Source: Fredinandcohnia onubensis
GTDB lineage: Bacteria > Bacillota > Bacilli > Bacillales > Bacillaceae_L
Direction of reading: 5' to 3'
Length of the DNA stretch: 64,000 nt
Assembly: GCF_002734215.1 (NCBI RefSeq)
Contig: NZ_NSEB01000004.1
Span: forward strand, 653,605 to 717,604
In this document: piece by piece, positions 59,350 through 64,000 of the stretch
Position numbering within the stretch: the stretch's first letter is position 1
Layout of the letters: each line of letters starts with the position of its first letter
Position numbers and translations under genes: made by a program
The notes under the pieces: model-generated
Databases searched by the model: none
Told to the model about the DNA's origin: nothing
The model's input: the letters and a program-made list of their open reading frames with translations, nothing else

Positions 59350-61251
59350 ATGAAGAAAAGATGGTTCATTTATCTTGCTTCAGTTATTATAATCACGGCT
59401 ATGACTATATTTTTTACCACTTCAAAACCAACCGTTGTCAGCCAAATGGATACTGAAATCCAACCTGTTACAAAAGAAAAACTCCAAGAGATATTTCGGG
59501 AAGCGCTTAAGGAAGAAAAGCGGAATCAAAGGTTTAGTATTTTCGGAAGGGACACCGCTAAACAAGAAATGTCTGTAACGAATGAATCCTCCGCAGCTGA
59601 TCAAGCCACTGAAGGTGGAGGAGAACATTCCGAAACGAATACACAGGTTCAGGGTGTTGATGAAGCAGACATTGTAAAAACAGATGGAAAACATATCTTT
59701 CAAATCATAGATGGAAAGCTCAATATCATTAAAGCAGCACCTGCAAAGGAAATGTCTTTACTAAAATCCATACCATTCTCACACTCATTTTCACCAAGCC
59801 AACTATTTTTGTATGAAGACCAGCTCGTGGTAATTGGTTATACATTCCGTGATAGTACACTAAATGTAAATCCAAATCAGCGAAAGATGATATACCCGCC
59901 TAGACATTTTGAAGCTACAACCGCCATTGTTTATGACATTAATGATCCTAGTAATCCCGAGGAAATACGTAGGGTAGAAGTAGAAGGCAATCATGTGACA
60001 TCACGGAGAATAGACAATTACGTATATCTCGTATCTAATCATTATCCAAATTATTGGATTATGGAAGACATGAGGAACGAAGAGGTCGAATTGAGACCGC
60101 GATTTTCAGATACTGCACATCAAGATGAAAGCACATTAATCCCGTATGAAGACATTCAATATATACCAGGGTCAAAAGAAACGAACTTCACTTTAATTGC
60201 TGCATTTGATTTGAATGAACCTAAAAAAGAAGCTTCGATTACTTCCTATATAGGAAGTGGAAATCAAATGTACATGTCTAAGGAGAACATTTATATTGCG
60301 GTTTCGAACTACTATGCCGTACCTTTTATGGAGGGTGAGGCTGATAACTCTCCGAATACAAGCTTATATAAATTCTCAGTGGAAAAGGATAAAGTCGAAT
60401 TCCATAGTTCGACTGAAGTACCAGGAACGATTTTAAATCAATTTTCAATGGACGAGTACAACGGTACTTTCCGAGTAGCCACAACGAAAGGGGATACTTG
60501 GAATACCAACAAACCTTCTGCGAATAATTTGTATATTTATGATGAGAATTTAAAGCAAATTGGTTCCTTAAGTGATTTAGCTCGTGGAGAACGAATTTAT
60601 TCTGCAAGATTCATGGGGGATCGAATCTATATTGTCACCTTTAAACAAGTCGATCCATTGTTTGTGATTGATGCTAGCAATCCAAAAAATCCAAAGGTAC
60701 TAGGTGAGTTGAAAATACCTGGCTTTAGTAATTACCTTCATCCGTATGACGAAAACCATCTAATAGGCTTTGGTTATGACACAAAGGTGGTCGCCGATAA
60801 AACAAGTACGGGTGAGCCAAGGGTGTATACAGATGGGATCAAAATTTCCTTGTTTGATATTCGAGATGTGAATCATCCAAAGGAGAAATTCACAGAAATC
60901 ATTGGTGGTAGAGGAACATACTCGCCTTTAAATTATGACCATAAGGCTCTATTGTTTAATAAGGAAAAAGGAATCTTCGCATTCCCTATTACTGTTTTTC
61001 AAAATATAGAAGGTAAGCAGTACGAACAACGCTTCGAATTTCAGGGAGCTTTTGTGTACGATATCAATTTAGAAGGAATTGAACTTAAAGCAAAGCTATC
61101 CCATGATGTTCCTGGCCCATATGAAACATGGGAGGGTGAGATTCAACGTGTCCTGACAATCGGTGATACTCTATACGCTATTTCGCCGACAAAAATTTCT
61201 GCATATAACGTAAAAAACTATGAGCAAATTTCTGCATCTTCGTTGCGTTAA
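59350..61251 (+). CDS. Membrane-anchored beta-propeller domain protein
   Basis: A 633-residue exported protein. One N-terminal membrane helix (WFIYLASVIIITAMTIFFTT) is followed by an extracellular beta-propeller of the PF09826 type: TNTQVQGVDEADIVKTDGKH near 98 is its hallmark, then repeated blades such as RIYIVTFKQVDPLFVIDASN near 422. Function of the family is unknown. The ATG at 59350 lies eight bases after AAAAGGGGTG; the frame extends 28 codons further up with a second hydrophobic stretch but no ribosome site. It is single-gene, closed by a terminator. Confidence 0.82.
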   Translation: MKKRWFIYLASVIIITAMTIFFTTSKPTVVSQMDTEIQPVTKEKLQEIFREALKEEKRNQRFSIFGRDTAKQEMSVTNESSAADQATEGGGEHSETNTQVQGVDEADIVKTDGKHIFQIIDGKLNIIKAAPAKEMSLLKSIPFSHSFSPSQLFLYEDQLVVIGYTFRDSTLNVNPNQRKMIYPPRHFEATTAIVYDINDPSNPEEIRRVEVEGNHVTSRRIDNYVYLVSNHYPNYWIMEDMRNEEVELRPRFSDTAHQDESTLIPYEDIQYIPGSKETNFTLIAAFDLNEPKKEASITSYIGSGNQMYMSKENIYIAVSNYYAVPFMEGEADNSPNTSLYKFSVEKDKVEFHSSTEVPGTILNQFSMDEYNGTFRVATTKGDTWNTNKPSANNLYIYDENLKQIGSLSDLARGERIYSARFMGDRIYIVTFKQVDPLFVIDASNPKNPKVLGELKIPGFSNYLHPYDENHLIGFGYDTKVVADKTSTGEPRVYTDGIKISLFDIRDVNHPKEKFTEIIGGRGTYSPLNYDHKALLFNKEKGIFAFPITVFQNIEGKQYEQRFEFQGAFVYDINLEGIELKAKLSHDVPGPYETWEGEIQRVLTIGDTLYAISPTKISAYNVKNYEQISASSLR

Positions 61252-61282
61252 AAAAGGGTAGAATTTCTTCTATCCTTTTTTG
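61249..61282 (+). terminator. Terminator of the beta-propeller gene
   Basis: Stem AAAAAAGGGTAGAA / TTCTATCCTTTTTT with one mismatch. Confidence 0.85.
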
Positions 61283-61333
61283 GTATTTATCTTATATACT
61301 TAATAAGATTATATAAGGAATGAAGGGACATAC

Positions 61334-62245
61334 ATGAATCAACCGAAAATAAATCCATACTTTGTATTAGCCATTGGTGCCGTTTCGGTATCTACCTCGG
61401 CTATATTTGTGAAATTAGCAAATGCTCCTGCACCCGTTATCGCTTTTTACCGGCTCTTTTTTACAGTTCTCTTGATGCTTCCTGTTTTTTTATGGAAATA
61501 TAGAAATGAACTGCGGGCCATAAAGAAAAGAGATTGGCTATTTTCTAGCATTTCAGGGGTATTTTTAGCTCTACATTTCATACTTTGGTTCGAATCACTC
61601 AACTATACATCCGTAACAAGTTCGACTGTTCTGGTGACCATGCAGCCTGTCTTTGCTTTTATCGGAACCTATTTTTTGTTTAAAGAAAAAATAGGCTTAG
61701 GCGCAATCTTAAGTACCTGTTTAGCTCTATGTGGTAGTATCATTATTAGTTGGGGAGATTTCCAAATAAGTGGGAGTGCGTTATATGGTGACTTTTTAGC
61801 GATTGTTTCCTGCATAATGGTGACAGCCTATCTGTTATTTGGGCAAACAGTACGAAAACGCCTAACACTTGTCACCTATACATTTGTTGTTTACAGCATC
61901 AGTACAATTACTTTATTCTTATACGTAGTGATCCTCAAATATCCATTAGGAGGATACGCGAGTCAAGATTGGATGTACTTCTTACTACTAGCAATTGTAC
62001 CTACCTTACTCGGTCACAATCTTTTCAATTGGTCATTAAAATGGGTAAGTACCTCAACTATTTCGGTAAGTATCCTATTTGAGCCAGTTGGTGCAGCGAT
62101 ACTAGCATATTTTATCCTTTCAGAAAAAATCATCCATACACAGATTTTCGGAGGAGTCATTATCATACTTGGTATTTGGCTTTACTCCATAGGTGAAAGG
62201 AAGAAAAAACAGCGGGTTCGACTATCAGAGCAAAGTGTAGGGTAA
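61334..62245 (+). CDS. DMT superfamily (EamA) transporter
   Basis: A 303-residue membrane protein with ten predicted segments in two EamA repeats. Typical sites are AIGAVSVSTSAIFVKLANAP near 14, FILWFESLNYTSVTSSTVLV near 77, LLGHNLFNWSLKWVSTSTIS near 228 and LFEPVGAAILAYFILSEKI near 251. Relatives export amino acids or drugs. ATG follows GAATGAAGGGACATAC. It is convergent with the acidic surface protein gene via a shared terminator. Confidence 0.88.
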   Translation: MNQPKINPYFVLAIGAVSVSTSAIFVKLANAPAPVIAFYRLFFTVLLMLPVFLWKYRNELRAIKKRDWLFSSISGVFLALHFILWFESLNYTSVTSSTVLVTMQPVFAFIGTYFLFKEKIGLGAILSTCLALCGSIIISWGDFQISGSALYGDFLAIVSCIMVTAYLLFGQTVRKRLTLVTYTFVVYSISTITLFLYVVILKYPLGGYASQDWMYFLLLAIVPTLLGHNLFNWSLKWVSTSTISVSILFEPVGAAILAYFILSEKIIHTQIFGGVIIILGIWLYSIGERKKKQRVRLSEQSVG

Positions 62246-62246
62246 A

Positions 62247-62286
62247 GAAAAGCCATGTCTATTAGCGTAGACATGGCTTCATTTTT
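62247..62286. terminator. Bidirectional terminator between the EamA gene and the acidic surface protein
   Basis: Perfect stem AAGCCATGTCTA / TAGACATGGCTT with a TTAGCG loop; T-rich on both strands. Confidence 0.85.
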
Positions 62287-63241
62287 AAGTAAATTTTCGA
62301 GTCATAATAACGGAGCCGATTCCCATCACTATTAATAAAGCCCCAATTAATAGTAGATTGGAATAAGGACTAGCCGTTGTTGGGAGCTTATTCCCTTGTA
62401 CCTTTACACTCATTTCTGTAGCCAGAGTTGCTACCGTAAGTAACTTTTCTCCACGTACAAGGATAAAGTCAGAAGCTAGCATATCCTCGGAAACCTTAAG
62501 ATCCAGCAAGTACTCATCATTTGTCCGGTAAAGCTCAACTAATAGGTCTGCCCCATCAAGTGAACTTTTCTCAAGAAGCTTATTATATGCAACAGCTTCC
62601 TTAACACCATCTTTTAATAGAAAGTACCGTGGCTGTAACTCAAAGATTTCAATCATTTTATCATACATCACAAGAAGCTCTTTTTGCTGCTCTGCCGATA
62701 ATCCCTCTGAACTATTATAGGAGAAATATTGCTCTAAATTAGAACTAAGAGATTTCATATTCTCCTCAAAATTCATATCATTTAGACTTAAAAAGTGAAG
62801 AAATAAACCATCAATCTCTTCTTCCGTTAATCCAATTTCTGAGAGCATCCGCTCTGCCTCTACTATCACCTCAGCATGATTTAAATAGAAATCAACCGTA
62901 GTTTCGAGGTCCTTAATAAATAAATAATCATGGATTGACTCCCCAAAACCACCAAGGATATGCTGTAACTCATCCTCATTTATATTATGTTTTGATAAAA
63001 GAGTCTGGATTGTTTCTTTGTTAACAGGCTCACCTAAATAGGAAACCAATTCATCAACAGTCTCAAAATCCTTTACGGACAAATCGTAAACTTCTAAATA
63101 ATCCTCAAGATCACTCTCGGTAAAACCGGTTTCTGATGTATAATTCTTTAATTCCTCAGGGGTTACCTCAGCAAACACACCATTAGATAAAAACGAAAAC
63201 TGGAATAAAAAAATAACCCCAATTAGTAATAACTTCTTCAT
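62285..63241 (-). CDS. Processed acidic surface protein with LPXTA-type sorting signal
   Basis: A 318-residue secreted protein. The signal peptide KLLLIGVIFLFQFSFLSNGV is followed by an acidic, Leu/Glu-rich body with repeated helical stretches (TEEEIDGLFLHFL, NEDELQHILGGF). The C-terminus is LPTTAS at residue 286, a membrane segment and the tail MTRKFT: a sorting signal of the LPXTA kind seen in Bacillus proteins called processed acidic surface protein, which are partnered with class D sortases. No sortase is in this window. The ATG is behind GGAGGAAGAGGA. Confidence 0.82.
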   Translation of the reverse strand: MKKLLLIGVIFLFQFSFLSNGVFAEVTPEELKNYTSETGFTESDLEDYLEVYDLSVKDFETVDELVSYLGEPVNKETIQTLLSKHNINEDELQHILGGFGESIHDYLFIKDLETTVDFYLNHAEVIVEAERMLSEIGLTEEEIDGLFLHFLSLNDMNFEENMKSLSSNLEQYFSYNSSEGLSAEQQKELLVMYDKMIEIFELQPRYFLLKDGVKEAVAYNKLLEKSSLDGADLLVELYRTNDEYLLDLKVSEDMLASDFILVRGEKLLTVATLATEMSVKVQGNKLPTTASPYSNLLLIGALLIVMGIGSVIMTRKFT

Positions 63242-63371
63242 TCCTCTTCCTCCAAGCCATTATATTCATAGGTCTAGTATTTTCAACTTTTACCAAATAA
63301 TGCATATGAGAGAAGAATAGGCATAAAAAAAACTGACATCCAAGCAATAGTAATGTCAGAATGGAACGAAA

Positions 63372-63569
63372 TTAATAAAAGGAACTAGCAAAAAAACTGA
63401 AAACGAAGGCCATAATGATAGACGAAACAAAAGTGATAAAAGTGCTGGCCTCGATTCTTCCTTCATTATTGCTTATTCTCAAACCTTCAATATATACGAA
63501 TGAAAACAAAAATAAGCACATAGCTAATGATAAAAACATTCCTACCGCTTGCAAAAAGTCAAAAATCAA
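63372..63569 (-). CDS. Small two-pass membrane protein, unknown
   Basis: A 65-residue protein with two membrane helices (VGMFLSLAMCLFLFSFVYIE and FITFVSSIIMAFVFSFFASS) joined by a charged loop. TTG at 63569 is preferred because GGAAGGAGG lies seven bases upstream; an ATG nine codons earlier would place that site inside the coding region. It lies upstream of the acidic surface protein gene on the same strand but 130 bp away. It is not recognised. Confidence 0.6.
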   Translation of the reverse strand: MIFDFLQAVGMFLSLAMCLFLFSFVYIEGLRISNNEGRIEASTFITFVSSIIMAFVFSFFASSFY

Positions 63570-63819
63570 AACCTTTCCTCCTTCCAAAAATCCCATTAAT
63601 AAAATATATGAGTCACTCTAGTAAATATGAATAAAATAATAGAGGACTTAAATGGATTGATAAATATAATAGAACCAGCTTTATTAATTCCTATAAAAAG
63701 TATTTCATCCCAAAACTATTTCTTGTATAATATTCATGGCTTTATCACATGATGAATTAGTAGAGAAAAGAGAAGAGAGTACTTTAAAAAAATCCTTAAA
63801 ACTTTTTTTGAAAAAGGTA

Positions 63820-63848
63820 TTGAAAAAGGTTAAAAGAGATGATATATT
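63820..63848 (+). promoter_or_regulatory. rRNA operon promoter P1
   Basis: TTGAAA, 17 bp, TATATT, preceded by A/T-rich tracts like UP elements. It lies 97 bp upstream of P2, the usual tandem arrangement of Bacillus rrn operons. Confidence 0.7.
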
Positions 63849-63916
63849 AATTCTTGTCGCCAAAACAAGCGATACTGAAATTGAAAGAGTGATAAAAAAA
63901 CTTTTAAAAAAAGAAG

Positions 63917-63945
63917 TTGACACTCGAAATCAAAAATGTTATATT
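63917..63945 (+). promoter_or_regulatory. rRNA operon promoter P2
   Basis: Consensus TTGACA, 17 bp, TATATT. The likely start is the G at 63952, fitting GTP-sensitive initiation of Bacillus rRNA. Confidence 0.8.
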
Positions 63946-63951
63946 AGAAAA

Positions 63952-64000
63952 GTCGCTTCAGGGCGATGGACAAAGTTCTTTGAAAACTGAACACAATACA
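63952..64000 (+). promoter_or_regulatory. rRNA operon leader with boxA-type antitermination sequence; 16S beyond the edge
   Basis: A small hairpin (GTCGCTTCAGGGCGAT region) is followed by GTTCTTTGAAAACTGAAC at 63975-63992, the boxA/processing segment found ahead of 16S rRNA in Bacillus. The 16S gene itself is outside the window. Confidence 0.8.

Noticed and set aside
63736..63990. 84-codon lysine-rich open frame at the right edge
   Set aside because: It spans both rRNA promoters and ends in the boxA leader; composition reflects A-tracts. No ribosome site.

Overview
The window looks like chromosomal DNA of a spore-forming, low-GC Bacillaceae (Bacillus in the broad sense). Three things support this. 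Gene order closely follows the yut-yui-mrp-pbpD-kap-yug stretch known from Bacillus subtilis. Sporulation genes are present (yutH, kapB, kapD, and an H-type small acid-soluble spore protein). Ribosome binding sites are strong GGAGG types, with many GTG and TTG starts. No phage, transposase, plasmid or defence gene is visible; the accessory interest is in the intergenic DNA.

Layout. 1-2.7 kb: partial pgpA (yutG), coat protein yutH and a 2-hydroxyacid dehydrogenase. 2.8-6.1 kb: hom-thrC-thrB, the threonine branch, with overlapping genes. 6.3-10.9 kb: iron-sulfur and thiol genes (yutI, yuzD, yuzB, yutM) mixed with two type-II NADH dehydrogenase-like flavoproteins (yutJ, yumB). 11-14.4 kb: yuiB, yuiC (3D-domain cell wall enzyme), yuiD and the leucyl aminopeptidase pepA. 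14.5-15.7 kb: a 1.2-kb array of 53-bp hairpin-forming tandem repeats. 15.9-23.5 kb: antiporter yuiF, biotin transporter bioY with two BirA operators, a TauE/SafE transporter, an XRE regulator, two unlisted mini-genes, an SDR, DedA, a sugar dehydrogenase lipoprotein and a thioesterase. 23.5-29.3 kb: the complete mrpABCDEFG cation/proton antiporter operon on the minus strand.

29.3-45.8 kb: small membrane proteins, the class A penicillin-binding protein pbpD, an MFS exporter, kapD, a four-LysM NlpC/P60 wall hydrolase, kapB without kinB, a yugE-like gene, yugF, alaR-alaT, yugI, a butanol-type dehydrogenase, pgi, and the mistic-yugO potassium channel pair. 45.9-56.3 kb: sspH, a 104-bp dimeric repeat array, a CBS protein, SIMPL and CPBP-protease genes, a glucosaminidase, a NUDIX fusion, YitT, an aldehyde dehydrogenase, UspA, a TetR regulator and tRNA-Ala(GGC). 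56.5-63.6 kb: a PlsY paralogue next to a GNAT-aminotransferase fusion, a beta-propeller protein, an EamA exporter and an LPXTA-anchored acidic surface protein. The window ends in the tandem P1/P2 promoters and boxA leader of a ribosomal RNA operon whose 16S gene lies just outside.

The most unusual material is noncoding. Five distinct intergenic tandem arrays have periods of 53, 52, 52 (as 104-bp dimers), 20 and 20 bp. Four of the five sit between convergent genes. The three long families encode a hairpin in each unit, and one shows compensatory changes and multi-unit duplications. Two copies of a separate structured element of about 126-180 nt, with covarying stems, lie upstream of mrpA and of the MFS gene. 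The best protein-level candidate for an undescribed pathway is the PlsY paralogue plus the GNAT-aminotransferase fusion. All family names are from reading motifs by eye; no database search was run.
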